From positions 1 through 64,000 of the forward strand of contig NZ_CP158301.1 of assembly GCF_040256395.1 (NCBI RefSeq): a stretch of 64,000 nucleotides of DNA. The letters are read 5' to 3'. The notes below the pieces were generated by a model, which saw only the letters and a list, made by a program, of their open reading frames with translations, had not been told where the DNA came from and searched no databases. This DNA comes from Deinococcus sonorensis KR-87 (GTDB taxonomy: Bacteria > Deinococcota > Deinococci > Deinococcales > Deinococcaceae). Positions 16,215 through 25,505 of the stretch are shown here, in pieces. The position numbers and the translations under genes were made by a program. Numbering within the stretch: the stretch's first letter is position 1; each line of letters begins with the position of its first letter.

Positions 16215-17417
16215 ATGGACTTGGGCAACCGCCTCAAAGAGCGCCGAGAACGCGCCGCGCTGACCCAGGAGTACGTTGCACGGCAACTCGGTTTGTCACG
16301 GGAGATTCTGTCCACCTGGGAAACAGGAACTCGGATGCCGAACACCAAGCAACTGGACCTCCTCGCCAAGCTGTACCGCACGGAACTCGCGTACCTCATT
16401 TCCGGGCAAAAGGAGAGGAATCGGGACCGCGATCTTCTCTTTCAGGACCTGCCAAACAGTCAGGAGGTCAGGAAAGCGTTCACCAGTTGGCTTGATTTCC
16501 TGGACAACTGGGCAGCCTTCATTGCGGCATCCGGAGAAAGCCTGCCGGGCCCAGGGCGACCTCCGCGGGCGCTGGATCAGGGTGGAAACATTACCGATGC
16601 ACGGAAAGCGCCTACATTGGCTGTGGAAACTCGAAACGAGCTGAAGCTCGCCTCCGATGCAATTCACGACATCGAAACACTTTTGGACGAGCAAAACATC
16701 TTAGTTTATAAATCATCTATCGAATCAGACGATCAAAAGGACACAGTTTCAGGTGCTTTCTATAATCATCCGGAACTTGGGTATTGCATATTTGTCAATA
16801 CACATCAGAAGAACGCACGTGTCCGTTTTACTCTAGCACATGAGTTTTCGCATGCATTATATCACTATCGCATGGGTGGAATTATCAGCCGAAACGGTGA
16901 TAAGAATCCCAGAGAAGTCTTTGCGAACGTATTCGCCGCTCATTTTTTAGTCCCTGGAAAAGCATTACGAGAACACATCAATGATATCGGCGGCAAAGAA
17001 TTTCTTGATAGTTTTCAAGCATTCCGCTTGGCATTTCACTTTAATGTTAGCTATTCTATGATGCTATTTAGGCTAAATAGTGAAAAGCTGATCAATTCGG
17101 ATGAAATGAATGAGTGGGCACAATTGAATGTCAAGACACTGGCAAGGAAGTGGGGTATACGAGCGAGTGACAACTATTTTGCTGATGCTGTAGACACACA
17201 ACCAACGCACGCCAACACGCTGGGACTCGCCCATTATCCTCTTTCAGTCCTCAAGCGCATAAAAACATCTTACGAACGAAAAAAAGTAAACGTGGAACAG
17301 GCTGCCCACCTGCTCTGCGTCAGTGAACAGGATCTACTTGATGGACTGTTACAGCCAAAGCCAAATCCCGACAGTCTTGATTTGCTTGAACTCGCCGACC
17401 TCCTCACCATCCGGTGA
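16215..17417 (+). CDS. XRE-family regulator fused to ImmA/IrrE-type metallopeptidase
   Basis: A 400-aa two-domain protein. Residues 6-62 form an XRE helix-turn-helix (LTQEYVARQLGLSREILSTW). Residues about 140-300 form an ImmA/IrrE-like (COG2856) domain with the zinc motif LAHEFSHALYH (His 209, Glu 210, His 213) and a third acidic ligand near NPREVFANVFAAHFLVP. Such proteins are sensor-repressors that cleave a partner repressor or themselves, known from ICEBs1 ImmA and Deinococcus IrrE. From about 16690 the coding sequence is much more AT-rich than its neighbours, a sign of transfer. It is divergent from the ubiquitin-like operon and is followed after 15 bases by the HipA-like gene, so it may control either or both. 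Confidence 0.85.
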   Translation: MDLGNRLKERRERAALTQEYVARQLGLSREILSTWETGTRMPNTKQLDLLAKLYRTELAYLISGQKERNRDRDLLFQDLPNSQEVRKAFTSWLDFLDNWAAFIAASGESLPGPGRPPRALDQGGNITDARKAPTLAVETRNELKLASDAIHDIETLLDEQNILVYKSSIESDDQKDTVSGAFYNHPELGYCIFVNTHQKNARVRFTLAHEFSHALYHYRMGGIISRNGDKNPREVFANVFAAHFLVPGKALREHINDIGGKEFLDSFQAFRLAFHFNVSYSMMLFRLNSEKLINSDEMNEWAQLNVKTLARKWGIRASDNYFADAVDTQPTHANTLGLAHYPLSVLKRIKTSYERKKVNVEQAAHLLCVSEQDLLDGLLQPKPNPDSLDLLELADLLTIR

Positions 17418-17432
17418 CAAGAAAAGGATGCC

Positions 17433-18320
17433 ATGCATGTGTACCTGAATGCGACCAGTTATGAAGGTCCGCTTGAAGAAGGAAACTCACACGCTCAAAT
17501 TTTCTTGGATGAAGCTCACACTGCATGGGTCGTCAAATCTGTCACCAGTTCCCGATTGGGAATTACACATGGGCGCGCTCTTTTTAACGAATTTGTCGCA
17601 ACGCGCGTGGCCGAACTGCTCGGGCTGCCCGTGCCACAGGTCGCCATCATGGCCGTGGATGATCCACTTTTGAATGCGTTCCCTGAATTGCGAACCCCCG
17701 CCTCCGGTTCATTTTCCGCTGGTCTTCACCTAGCCACGCGATACCATCAGGGCATCACGCTCCGTGCCTTTCGAACTGCAGGTGTGCCTGAACTTGCTCA
17801 ACGGAAAGTCATCAACAAACTCGATGCCAACGGCGTCGTGACATTCGATACGTGGCTGTGCAATCCAGACCATGCGGACGAAACAGAACTCGGGCTGTAC
17901 GAAAACGAAGGAAATCTGCTCTTCGAGACCACCCGGCCTGGTGAACTTCGACTCATGATGCTTGATCATGGTCAAGCCTTTACCGGTGACTGGCACGACC
18001 GCGCTGACGGAGACCCCGTTCGGCGCTTGGGAAGCTGGCCCACCCGGTTGATGGGCCATTACGAGGTGTTTGTTCGAGGACGGTGGCTGAATGTGACGTC
18101 GTGTGTCGAATGGCTCGCCCAGATCCAGAAGGTGACACTGGCGGACCTGAAGAGAATTGTGAATGAAGTGCCGGCGGCGTGGCGAGAAGAGATCCCGGAA
18201 GGGGAAGTGGAAAAGTTACTTCTCTACCTCCTGGTCCGGGCCACCACAATAGAGAAGATTGTCTACCAGGAATTCGCGACCATGCCAGAGCGCCTCCGTA
18301 GGGGGGTGACGCACCCTTGA
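17433..18320 (+). CDS. HipA-like kinase (HipA_2 type)
   Basis: A 295-aa protein resembling the short HipA-like kinases. Visible features are the substrate/ATP lysine region WVVKSVTSSRLG (about residue 35), the helix FNEFVATRVAELLGLPVPQV, the catalytic-loop-like segment FDTWLCNPDHAD (about 139-150) and the metal-binding LMMLDHGQAF (about 172-181). Length fits the HipA_2 group, which lacks the N-terminal HipA lobe. The next gene (DUF3037) overlaps its stop codon; this pair recurs in bacteria and is probably a two-component toxin-antitoxin-like or defence unit. Protein or nucleotidyl substrate is unknown. Confidence 0.8.
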   Translation: MHVYLNATSYEGPLEEGNSHAQIFLDEAHTAWVVKSVTSSRLGITHGRALFNEFVATRVAELLGLPVPQVAIMAVDDPLLNAFPELRTPASGSFSAGLHLATRYHQGITLRAFRTAGVPELAQRKVINKLDANGVVTFDTWLCNPDHADETELGLYENEGNLLFETTRPGELRLMMLDHGQAFTGDWHDRADGDPVRRLGSWPTRLMGHYEVFVRGRWLNVTSCVEWLAQIQKVTLADLKRIVNEVPAAWREEIPEGEVEKLLLYLLVRATTIEKIVYQEFATMPERLRRGVTHP

Positions 18321-19192
18321 CGCAACTGATCACCGCTTACTCCTCTTTGGTTCAATTCGTACCGGACCGAATCCGGGCCGAGCGCGTCAATGTGGGACTC
18401 ATTCTCCAGGCACCGACCTACGGATACGCTGCGATGACCTGGAGGCGACAGATGGACGTCGCCCTGAGGGCCATTCACCCCCAAGTGGACGCCCAATTGG
18501 TGCGCTTCCTGGTGCGCGGCATGGCTGATCTCTTCGTTCCCTACGCGCATGAACCCCGTTATGAGCGATTGTTCCCACAGCAACCAGGCAAATCCCATCC
18601 CACCCATCCGGAATTTCTTGCTGGGTTCCGCGACAGGTACGGACTGCTGCACATCACAGAGCCGAGGACAGTGCTGGTGAGCGAAACGCTGGGATTGACG
18701 GCCAAGCTCCGGGTCCTCCGGGAACGGCTCCTGGAGGTACACAGCGCCGTCACGGAGCGACCATCCCTCACCAAAAGCGAACTGACGAAGCAAGTGGTGA
18801 CTACCCTCAGAGCCGGGCGTGTGCCACTGGTGACCCAGCCAACATCCTTCCCCGGAGAGCGCTGGCCACACAATCGCTTCGATGCCTTGAACATTCATCA
18901 AAATCGGCGGCACCTGCACTTCCTCTCGTACGAGATCGCCGACGCCCCCAGCGCCGCAGCCAAAGGCTTCGTGATGTCGGTGATGGACTTGCGTTCCGGG
19001 GGCGCCCGCTACCAGGACGACCATTTCGGAGTCGTGGTTCAACGTCCGGAGCACCACAGGTCAAACAAGGAAGACTATGAAGCGTTGCTGCGGGTCTGCC
19101 GCTTCAACCGCATTGCCGTGTTCGAGAATCACCCCGACGACATTCGCCGTCTGACCGAACGCCTCCTGAGTCCACAGGGTCTGGTCGTGTAA
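18317..19192 (+). CDS. DUF3037-type partner of the HipA-like kinase
   Basis: Starts with a TTG that overlaps the stop of the kinase gene (TTGA). The 291-aa protein opens with ITAYSSLVQFVPDRIRAERV and VNVGLILQAP, which is the DUF3037 signature (a strand and a turn around an ERxNVG motif). The C-terminal half is helical and charged, with no membrane segment. In known neighbourhoods it pairs with HipA-like kinases, so it is likely to act with or restrain the kinase. Family is recognised from memory; function is inferred. Confidence 0.75.
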   Translation: MTQLITAYSSLVQFVPDRIRAERVNVGLILQAPTYGYAAMTWRRQMDVALRAIHPQVDAQLVRFLVRGMADLFVPYAHEPRYERLFPQQPGKSHPTHPEFLAGFRDRYGLLHITEPRTVLVSETLGLTAKLRVLRERLLEVHSAVTERPSLTKSELTKQVVTTLRAGRVPLVTQPTSFPGERWPHNRFDALNIHQNRRHLHFLSYEIADAPSAAAKGFVMSVMDLRSGGARYQDDHFGVVVQRPEHHRSNKEDYEALLRVCRFNRIAVFENHPDDIRRLTERLLSPQGLVV

Positions 19193-19280
19193 GGAGCAGG
19201 GCAGAAACGGCAAGTAGGCGGAACATGAAAAGCTAGGCCGTGCAGCGTCTTCCTGTGGCCTTTAACCAGAGGCTCTTTTG

Positions 19281-19309
19281 TTGACAGTGGTGTTCAGCGT
19301 GATTAAGAT
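19281..19309 (+). promoter_or_regulatory. promoter of the Abi_2 gene
   Basis: TTGACA (19281-19286), 17-base spacer, TAAGAT (19304-19309), about 90 bases before the ATG at 19403. The leader contains a T8 run near 19357, which could attenuate transcription. Confidence 0.75.
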
Positions 19310-19402
19310 AAGTGTAACGAGTACCCAAGCGCCCAGGAATGGGAGAGGCTAGGGTCTTTTTTTTGCTCGTGTCGTCCTGACTTGATACCTTGAGTTCCAC
19401 CC

Positions 19403-20314
19403 ATGAAGCCCGTGTACACGAAAACGCCACTGACCCTGCCGGAACAGGTTCAGCACCTTCACAGCAAGGGCCTCCTGATTCCGGACGTGCCGCATGCCGA
19501 ACGTGTCCTGCGGCGCGTTGGGCTCTACCGCTTCAAGGGCTTCCTGCTGCCCTACAAGACCAGCTTGGGGTACCGGTCGGGAACAAGCTTTGCGGACGTG
19601 GAACGTCTGATGACGGTGGATGCAGAACTCCAGTTGCACGTGTTGAAGGCAATGCAGACGGTCGAGGTCGGCGTCCGACAGGCCATCGTTCAATTCATGA
19701 TCGAACGGCACGGGCTCCGTTGGTACGCGGACTCAGGGCATTTCCACGATCCAAACGAGTTCTTCAACCACGCCGAGTTCCTGGTCAAGGTCACCGAGGA
19801 GTTTGACCGGATGCCGGAACTGTTCGTGGGTCACTACCGTGAGCGGTACGAGCTCGGCGTTCCGCCGCCCATCTGGATGATCGCGGAGACCATGACGTTG
19901 GGGGGGTGGTCCAAGCTGTTTGCGGCGCTGAGGTCGCAGGAGGACAAGGACGGGATCGCGGCGCTCCTCAACGTCCGTGCCAGCACGTTCACTTCCTGGC
20001 TGCATGCCCTGACGGTCGTTCGGAACGTTTGTGCGCACCAGTCCCGGTTGTATGACCGGGTGTTTGCCACGATGGGGATTGCGGACAACAAGCGGGTCCG
20101 GAGGACGTTGCTTGAGCACTCGTTTGATCCGAGGGACACAGAGGCCCGCCGCCTCGCGCCACGGTTGTACGCCCTCCACCGCCTGACTCGGGAACTTGAT
20201 CCAGGAACGTCTTGGACGGTCCAATTGATGGGCATCGTGGCCAACTACGGCCTGGCGGAACTCCCGCGGTTGGGCTTCCGCGCTGGGTGGGAGACCCAGG
20301 TGGAATGGAATTGA
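19403..20314 (+). CDS. Abi_2 family abortive-infection protein (HEPN ribonuclease-like)
   Basis: A 303-aa protein of the AbiD/AbiF (Abi_2) family. The N-terminus has the typical layout: a lysine-rich start, LPEQVQHLHSKGLLI, then RVLRRVGLYRFKGFLLPYK. The centre carries QTVEVGVRQAIVQFM. The diagnostic feature is the HEPN-type RNase motif R-x4-H as VVRNVCAHQSRLYDR (Arg 207, His 212). Such proteins stop phage propagation, probably by RNA cleavage once triggered. It has its own strong promoter and a large terminator, so it is a stand-alone defence gene beside the kinase operon. Confidence 0.85.
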   Translation: MKPVYTKTPLTLPEQVQHLHSKGLLIPDVPHAERVLRRVGLYRFKGFLLPYKTSLGYRSGTSFADVERLMTVDAELQLHVLKAMQTVEVGVRQAIVQFMIERHGLRWYADSGHFHDPNEFFNHAEFLVKVTEEFDRMPELFVGHYRERYELGVPPPIWMIAETMTLGGWSKLFAALRSQEDKDGIAALLNVRASTFTSWLHALTVVRNVCAHQSRLYDRVFATMGIADNKRVRRTLLEHSFDPRDTEARRLAPRLYALHRLTRELDPGTSWTVQLMGIVANYGLAELPRLGFRAGWETQVEWN

Positions 20315-20359
20315 AGTGCCGTGCCTCCTGAAGCGAACGCACAGGAGGCACGGCACTTC
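20313..20359. terminator. shared terminator between convergent genes
   Basis: GAAGTGCCGTGCCTCCTG (20313-20330) and its exact reverse complement (20342-20359) form an 18-bp stem with an 11-base loop that starts at the stop codon of the Abi gene. No T tract on either side, but the position between convergent genes fits a bidirectional terminator. Confidence 0.6.
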
Positions 20360-20428
20360 GCCTCGGGCTCCGGGCCAGGACGCTGCTCAGGAAGGATGCT
20401 CGCCAGACCGCTTGTGTACTCCGTTACC

Positions 20429-21277
20429 CTAAAACGTCATGCCGCGCTCTTCTCGTGGCGGACGGTGCGCCATGCCTTCACCTCGATCTTCGGGCGTGGG
20501 TGTACGCGCGGGTGGTCCTGGGAGCTCCGTGGAGGCAGCCTCAGGGATGGGGATCTGGAATGCCAGGATGTGCCAGGCCTCGCCGCCGTCCCGGGCGAAC
20601 GCCACATGGACAGCCCGGACCTCTCCGGATCGCGCGCCGAGCAGCAGAGGGCCCCGGGCATCTCCCGTCGTGCGGCCTTGCTGCTGAACTGGCCGCACGA
20701 CGAGGACCACATGTCCGCCCGGCCGCGCGAGGGCACGTTGCTGCTCCAGCACGGTTCGCAGGAATTCAAGGTAGGCGTCCAGGCCGTCCTCGGTGCGGGC
20801 TGAGGCTCGCCAGGTTTCGTAGGTGGGGGGGTGGAGGACCACCAGGTCCGCACTTCCGGGCTGCAGATGACTGGGTTTCGTGGCGTCGCCGGCTTCGATG
20901 AGGGGAAGTCGGGGGTGGAGATCGCTCGCGCGGACCTGGTGGCCGAGGTCCATGGCGGCCTGCGCGACGGTGCCGGTGCCAGCCATCGGGTCCACGACCG
21001 AGCTCCGTTTGTGGGGCGTGTAGGTGGCGATGATGGCGCGTGCCACGGTGGGGTGGAGGGCTTCGGCGGCGGCCTGTTCCGGCATCAGCGGGTCGTACGG
21101 CCACAGCGGACGGTCATCGGGCGCGGTGCGGCGCGGGGGTTGACTGGAAACCCACCACAGTCCTTGTCGCAGGGTATCCTCACGCCCGAGTTCTTCGAGG
21201 ACGGCCCGGACCCGGTGACGCAGGCTCCGGGCCTGTTCCACTTCGGTCGGGCGTTCGCGCGCCTCTGGGTTCCTGAG
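20429..21277 (-). pseudogene. class I SAM methyltransferase truncated by IS6
   Basis: The C-terminal part of a DNA/RNA methyltransferase. SVVDPMAGTGTVAQAAMD is the SAM-binding motif I and DLVVLHPPTYETW is motif IV (HPPTY instead of the usual D/N/SPPY). Motif I precedes motif IV with GDA in between, as in TRM11-like and some DNA methylases. The 5' end is cut by the IS6 copy that begins at 21278: the codon reading LRNPEARERP directly abuts the IS end. No matching 5' part is visible on the other side of the IS, so the gene is probably dead unless read from an IS promoter. Confidence 0.7.
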
Positions 21278-22088
21278 GGTTGTGGCAAGTTGTTGCCCTC
21301 CAAGAAGCAGAGGGGCCTCGGGAAGGCAGACGGCCTGAAGATTAGGCCGCCTGCCACATGGTCTCTTGCCACGTCCTGAAGGCGACCTTCTGGTAATGAC
21401 GACGGTGGCGAGCGGGAACGGTGGAGCGGGCAAGGTGGTGGAGATTCATGATTCGGGCGTGCAGGTCGAGGAAGGTCTGTGCTCGTTTTCGTGATCTGAA
21501 CCCTCGCTGTTGCCGTTCCTGGCGCCGTGTGGCGCGATGGGACTGCTCAATCAGGTTGTTGCAACGGGCGGTCGAGACGACCTGAACATGCTCCACGGCA
21601 TGGAGCACGGGGAGTGCCCGCAGCGCTGCCCCATAGCTCCAGAGCTTGTCAGTGTGAATGACCTCCGGTACGTCATATTCCCTCAGCAGTCGGCAGAAAA
21701 ACGATCTGGCGGCCTCGGTGTCACGGCGTTGCTGAAGGAAGACGTCCAATACGGCTCCGTGTTCATCCACGGCCCGCCACAACCAGTGGTTGACCCCGCC
21801 GACGTCCACACACATCTCGTCGAGCTGCCACCGAGAACCCCGTCGGGGTTCTCGGTGGCGGAGGCCCTGCGCGAAGAGGTCACTGAACTTGATGCACCAC
21901 GTCCGAATGGACTCACGCGTCACGGCAATACCCCGTTCCAGCAGGAGTTCTTCGACATCCCGGTAACTCAGGGTGAAGCGGTGATAGAGCCAAACCGCGT
22001 AACCAATGATCGGGAGGGGGAACCGATACCCAGGGAACTTCTGACCGCTCAGCACCGCTTCACCCTATCCCGACAACTTGCCACAACC
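21278..22088. mobile_element. IS6-family insertion sequence, copy 1 (811 bp)
   Basis: Terminal inverted repeats are GGTTGTGGCAAGTTGT (from 21278) and ACAACTTGCCACAACC (to 22088). It encodes one transposase on the minus strand. The flanking octamers TTCCTGAG and CTGTTCAG do not match, so no target duplication is left. It appears identical to the copy at 60151-60961 and lies in the same orientation. Confidence 0.92.
21342..22055 (-). CDS. IS6-family transposase
   Basis: A 237-aa DDE transposase of the IS6/IS26 group. The N-terminal helix-turn-helix is RDVEELLLERGIAVTRESIR. Catalytic residues are Asp in QLDEMCVDVGG, Asp in VIHTDKLWSYG and Glu in NLIEQSHRATRRQE. Length and motif spacing are normal, so it should be functional. 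Elements of this group move by replicative or targeted conservative cointegration. Confidence 0.92.
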   Translation of the reverse strand: MLSGQKFPGYRFPLPIIGYAVWLYHRFTLSYRDVEELLLERGIAVTRESIRTWCIKFSDLFAQGLRHREPRRGSRWQLDEMCVDVGGVNHWLWRAVDEHGAVLDVFLQQRRDTEAARSFFCRLLREYDVPEVIHTDKLWSYGAALRALPVLHAVEHVQVVSTARCNNLIEQSHRATRRQERQQRGFRSRKRAQTFLDLHARIMNLHHLARSTVPARHRRHYQKVAFRTWQETMWQAA

Positions 22089-22092
22089 CTGT

Positions 22093-23058
22093 TCAGCTCG
22101 TTGAGCTTAGGTTCTGCGAGAAGAAGCTCTCGATCTTGTCGAATGGGATGAGGTCTGTCCGGTCGTAGAAGTCGATGTGGCGTGCCCCGGGAACGATCAC
22201 AAGCTCCTTCGGGCCCGTCGCCTGCTGGTCGATGGTCTCGCTGAAGTACCGGGAGTGCGCCTGGTCGCCGGTGATGAGCAGGATGGGCCGCCGCGCGATG
22301 TCCTCAATGTGCTGGAGTGGGCCAAAGTTCATGTGGGCCGCCGCGCTGGTGACGGTAAAGGCACCGATGGACCGGGGGTGGTGCCCGCGGTCGGCAACGT
22401 AGTACTCGAAGAATTCGCTGGTGATGGGGTTGAGGCCCTCGGTGGGAATCTCTGACGGGAAGGATGGTGTCAGCGCGGGCTGACCGGCGTCGACGTCCCT
22501 CCAGCGCTGCTGTGCAAGGCCGGCCAGCGTCTGGCGGCGTTCGTCGTCGCTCATGCTGCCTTGCCAGCCGGTGCGGTGCAGGCCGCTGATGTCGTACATC
22601 GCGGCGGTAGCGACGGCTTTGATGCGCGGGTCGACTTGCGCAGCGCTGAGAGCGAACCCACCACTGCCGCAGATGCCGATGACGCCGATCTTTTCGCGGT
22701 CGACGTAGGGCAGCGTGCCGAGGAAATCCACACCAGCGCTGAAGTCCTCGGCGAAGATCTCCGGCGAGGTGATGTGCCGCGGTTCACCGCTGCTCTCACC
22801 GTTGTAAGAAGGATCGAAGGCCAGGGCCACGAAGCCGCGTTGCGCCAGCTCCTGTGCGTACACGCCCGGGCCCTGTTCTTTCACCCCGCCGTGTGGCGGG
22901 CCGATCACGAGCGCTTGATGGAAGGCGGACTCATCGAATTTCTTGCTGCGGTACAGATCCGCAGCGATCTCGATGCCGTAGCGGTTCTTATACCGGACCG
23001 GAGTCCTTGTGACGTCTTCTGAAAGAACAAAGGTGTAACCGTCGGATTGCAGGGACAT
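22093..23058 (-). CDS. alpha/beta hydrolase, YcjY-like
   Basis: The ATG at 23058 follows AGGAGGATCCT. The 321-aa product has an alpha/beta-hydrolase core: an oxyanion region VIGPPHGGVKEQGPGVYAQE, the nucleophile elbow IGVIGICGSGGFALSAAQ (about residues 123-140, Cys as in dienelactone-hydrolase-like YcjY proteins), the acid near ITGDQAHSRYF and the His in PGARHIDFYD. The stop codon lies five bases beyond the IS6 end, so the extreme C-terminus could have been changed by the insertion. A predicted AraC-type operator lies about 150 bases upstream, matching the one before the SDR gene; the enzyme is probably part of the same response. Confidence 0.8.
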   Translation of the reverse strand: MSLQSDGYTFVLSEDVTRTPVRYKNRYGIEIAADLYRSKKFDESAFHQALVIGPPHGGVKEQGPGVYAQELAQRGFVALAFDPSYNGESSGEPRHITSPEIFAEDFSAGVDFLGTLPYVDREKIGVIGICGSGGFALSAAQVDPRIKAVATAAMYDISGLHRTGWQGSMSDDERRQTLAGLAQQRWRDVDAGQPALTPSFPSEIPTEGLNPITSEFFEYYVADRGHHPRSIGAFTVTSAAAHMNFGPLQHIEDIARRPILLITGDQAHSRYFSETIDQQATGPKELVIVPGARHIDFYDRTDLIPFDKIESFFSQNLSSTS

Positions 23059-23208
23059 AGGATCCTCCTGGGACCAGTGATCCTGGCGAGAATGACATAG
23101 GCTTTGACAGCAGCGGAACCCGATGGATTCTGCTGGCCGAGGGGCAGGTTCGTGACCACTGACCCGGGTACACCACAAAGTCTAGGCGGGAAAAACTCGG
23201 AGTACTTG

Positions 23209-23243
23209 CCTTATTCTCTGAATTTTTCGCCTGATCCTCTCGA
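23209..23243. promoter_or_regulatory. predicted AraC-type operator, copy 1
   Basis: Two direct half-sites, CCTTATTCTCTGAA (23209) and CCTGATCCTCTCGA (23230), with starts 21 bp apart, two helical turns. The same arrangement occurs at 25983. It lies upstream of the hydrolase gene. Confidence 0.5.
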
Positions 23244-23692
23244 TGTGGGCCGACGAAGTGTTCACAGGATCGACCGCGGCCCCCATGAGCAGCCGATTCT
23301 CTGCCAGTGCCGATTGCCTCGTTCCAATCCCAGGCGGCCTGGAGAACCGCTGATGACGATTGCCGATGATGTCTCATCTCGCACCGACCACGGTGCCCCG
23401 CCGCATGTTCTCCGCCGATCAGGCTGGTGCCAGTTGGCGCCGTCCAGCGGCCCAACCGGGAAGGTCAGGCGGCGCGCATCTCTGGGTTCCGCAGCTGTGC
23501 TGGGAGGACCAGAGGCTGGCAGAGATGCTCTGAACCTCCGACTGCCTGTTGCCGTTTACCAGGGCGGGAACCTCGGTTAACGGCAGCAGGGGAACGCACC
23601 TTCAGTTGCCACGCCGCTCTGGTCATCACCGTCCTGTTCAAAGCGCCTCAATCGAGATTCGGCCGTCCTGCCAGATCAGCGTTCAACTGCCT

Positions 23693-24658
23693 TTAATTCG
23701 TCCCTGCCCCATTCGCTCCTGCACGCAGGTGGGCCATGTCCTTCCTGGGCGTCGTGCCAAAGAACCGGGTGTACTCGCGGGTGAATTGTGAAGCGCTGGC
23801 GTACCCTACCTGTTGACTGACGGAGCCTGCGTCCATCACCGTCGCCACGAGGAGCCGGCGGGCTTCCTGCAGACGCAGGTTTTTCTGGAACTGCAACGGG
23901 CTCAGGCCGGTGACGGCCTTGAAGTGGGCGTGAAAAGTAGACACACCCATGTGCACGCTCTCGGCCAACGCTTCGATCGTCAGCGGTTCGTTGATGTGCT
24001 TCTGAATCCACTCGATGGCCCGCGCCACCCGCTCAGTATTCGATTCGACCTGCCCCAGTTGGGCCACCATCGGTCCAGCCGGGCTGAGCAGGAGGCGCAT
24101 CAGCAGTTCATCCACGATGATCGGTCCGACCCACCTGGCATCCCGTTCGCTCTCGACGGTCTCGAGAAGGCGGACGGCAGCATGGATGATGGCGAAGTTG
24201 GCTTCGGTAATCTGCACGCCCCGAGGATCGTGAACTCTGGGGAGGCCGTGTGGGTACACTTTCAGCGTCAGTTCAGCGATGCGCTGCGGGTCGAGGTCGA
24301 GTTTGAACGTCAGGAACGGTTCACTGGGACTGGCCTTCGTCACCTGAAAGGCAACCGGCAGGTTCACGGCGTACACCATCATGTGCTCGGCGTCGTACTC
24401 ATACTGCTCCGACCCGATGTGGACGCTCTTGTTGCCTTGAGCGACGATGCACAGGGCCGGTTTCTGCACACTGTGGACCAAGGCCTCATGGGCCTGGGTT
24501 GACCGGGCCACCGCCACCCCCGGGACCCGGAGGGGGAACTCCGCGTCGTAGGGCGCGTGGAGGCGGACCAGGTCCCGCAGGCGGGCCAGTTCAGAGGCAA
24601 GGGGGGACGGCAAGCTGTCCGTGTGGAATCCTGAATCTGGAGCAGGCACAGGAGTCAT
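23693..24658 (-). CDS. AraC-family transcriptional regulator
   Basis: The ATG at 24658 overlaps the cupin stop (ATGA), with GAAGG as weak ribosome binding site; 321 aa. Residues about 25-200 form an AraC_N-type sensing domain of the group that includes YqhC ([33 protein letters not shown]). The C-terminal 100 residues have both helix-turn-helix units: [20 protein letters not shown] and [20 protein letters not shown] followed by GTTPRKD. Its location at the end of an operon with redox-type enzymes, together with two matching direct-repeat sites nearby, suggests it controls this cluster in response to a reactive carbonyl or aromatic compound. Confidence 0.85.
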   Translation of the reverse strand: MTPVPAPDSGFHTDSLPSPLASELARLRDLVRLHAPYDAEFPLRVPGVAVARSTQAHEALVHSVQKPALCIVAQGNKSVHIGSEQYEYDAEHMMVYAVNLPVAFQVTKASPSEPFLTFKLDLDPQRIAELTLKVYPHGLPRVHDPRGVQITEANFAIIHAAVRLLETVESERDARWVGPIIVDELLMRLLLSPAGPMVAQLGQVESNTERVARAIEWIQKHINEPLTIEALAESVHMGVSTFHAHFKAVTGLSPLQFQKNLRLQEARRLLVATVMDAGSVSQQVGYASASQFTREYTRFFGTTPRKDMAHLRAGANGAGTN

Positions 24659-25062
24659 GAACCTTCGACCGCCTGATACTGCTCGTCCGTCACGTGTTCC
24701 AGCCAATCCACCGCCTTGCCGTCCAGAGCTTCCTGGATGGCGATGTGGGTCATGGCTGTCTGCGACGCCGCTCCGTGCCAGTGCTTCTCCCCGGGAGCAA
24801 ACCACACCACGTCACCGGGGGTGATGTCCTCGATGGGTCCACCCTCCCGTTGGACCCGGCCGGCCCCGGACAGCACGATCAGCGTCTGTCCAAGCGGATG
24901 GGTATGCCAGGCGGTCCGGGCACCCGGCTCGAACGTGACCGCCCCCCCAGCCGCGCGGGCCGGTGCGGACGCAGAGAAGAGCGGATCGATCCGGACGGTG
25001 CCGGTAAACCAGTCGGCGGGGCCTTTCTGTGAGGGTTGACTGCCTGCACGCTGAATGTCCAT
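24655..25062 (-). CDS. cupin-domain protein
   Basis: A 135-aa single-cupin protein. The ATG at 25062 has AAGGAG upstream. Metal-binding motif 1 is [20 protein letters not shown] and motif 2 is [17 protein letters not shown]. This form (HTH, then GxxHWHG) is typical of small cupins encoded beside SDR and alcohol dehydrogenase genes and AraC regulators. The reaction is unknown; candidates are an isomerase or dioxygenase-like step. Part of the four-gene minus-strand operon. Confidence 0.8.
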   Translation of the reverse strand: MDIQRAGSQPSQKGPADWFTGTVRIDPLFSASAPARAAGGAVTFEPGARTAWHTHPLGQTLIVLSGAGRVQREGGPIEDITPGDVVWFAPGEKHWHGAASQTAMTHIAIQEALDGKAVDWLEHVTDEQYQAVEGS

Positions 25063-25073
25063 AACCTTCTCCT

Positions 25074-25505
25074 TTACTTGCTGATATTGCTGATGACTTG
25101 AACGTTCCCCAGCTGCCGCACCACGTTCACACCCTCGTCCAGCCTCCCCAGGATGATCAGGCCGCTGGAATACCTGAAGTCCTTGTGGAACAGGGCCAGG
25201 TTGCCCAAGGGGGCGTCGTAGGCGATGTCACCGGCCTTCGGTGTGGTGCCTGCCGGTGCACCCCCGGGGCTGAGTGTGCGGGACGGGGACGCGGTTTTCT
25301 CTATGCCGCCATCATCTTCCGGCGTCAGGGTGAGCGGCAGGAGGGAAAGACAGTCACGGGTTGTTTCACTGTTCTTCAGGGTCTTCCCGCTGATGGTCCG
25401 GGTGAGGTGCATGCTGGCCTGCTTCTGTACGGTCTTCTGCCCCGTTGTAGCGGGCAACAGGGTTGGCGCCGCGCTGCTGGCGAGCGCAGCTGAGAACGAC
25501 TTCAC
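25074..25505 (-). CDS. cyclophilin-like fold protein
   Basis: The GTG at 25505 overlaps the stop of the preceding DUF2255 frame (GTGA). The first 35 residues look like a leader, then [20 protein letters not shown] and [10 protein letters not shown] open the domain. The hallmark [19 protein letters not shown] and [20 protein letters not shown] identify the small cyclophilin-like family (Cyclophil_like2). These proteins have the fold but not the proline-isomerase site and often accompany SDR and cupin genes. Function unknown. Confidence 0.75.
   Translation of the reverse strand: MKSFSAALASSAAPTLLPATTGQKTVQKQASMHLTRTISGKTLKNSETTRDCLSLLPLTLTPEDDGGIEKTASPSRTLSPGGAPAGTTPKAGDIAYDAPLGNLALFHKDFRYSSGLIILGRLDEGVNVVRQLGNVQVISNISK

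Noticed and set aside
21270..22096. 8-bp target duplication at IS6 copy 1
   Set aside because: Flanks TTCCTGAG and CTGTTCAG differ; cross-comparison with the flanks of copy 2 gives no match either.
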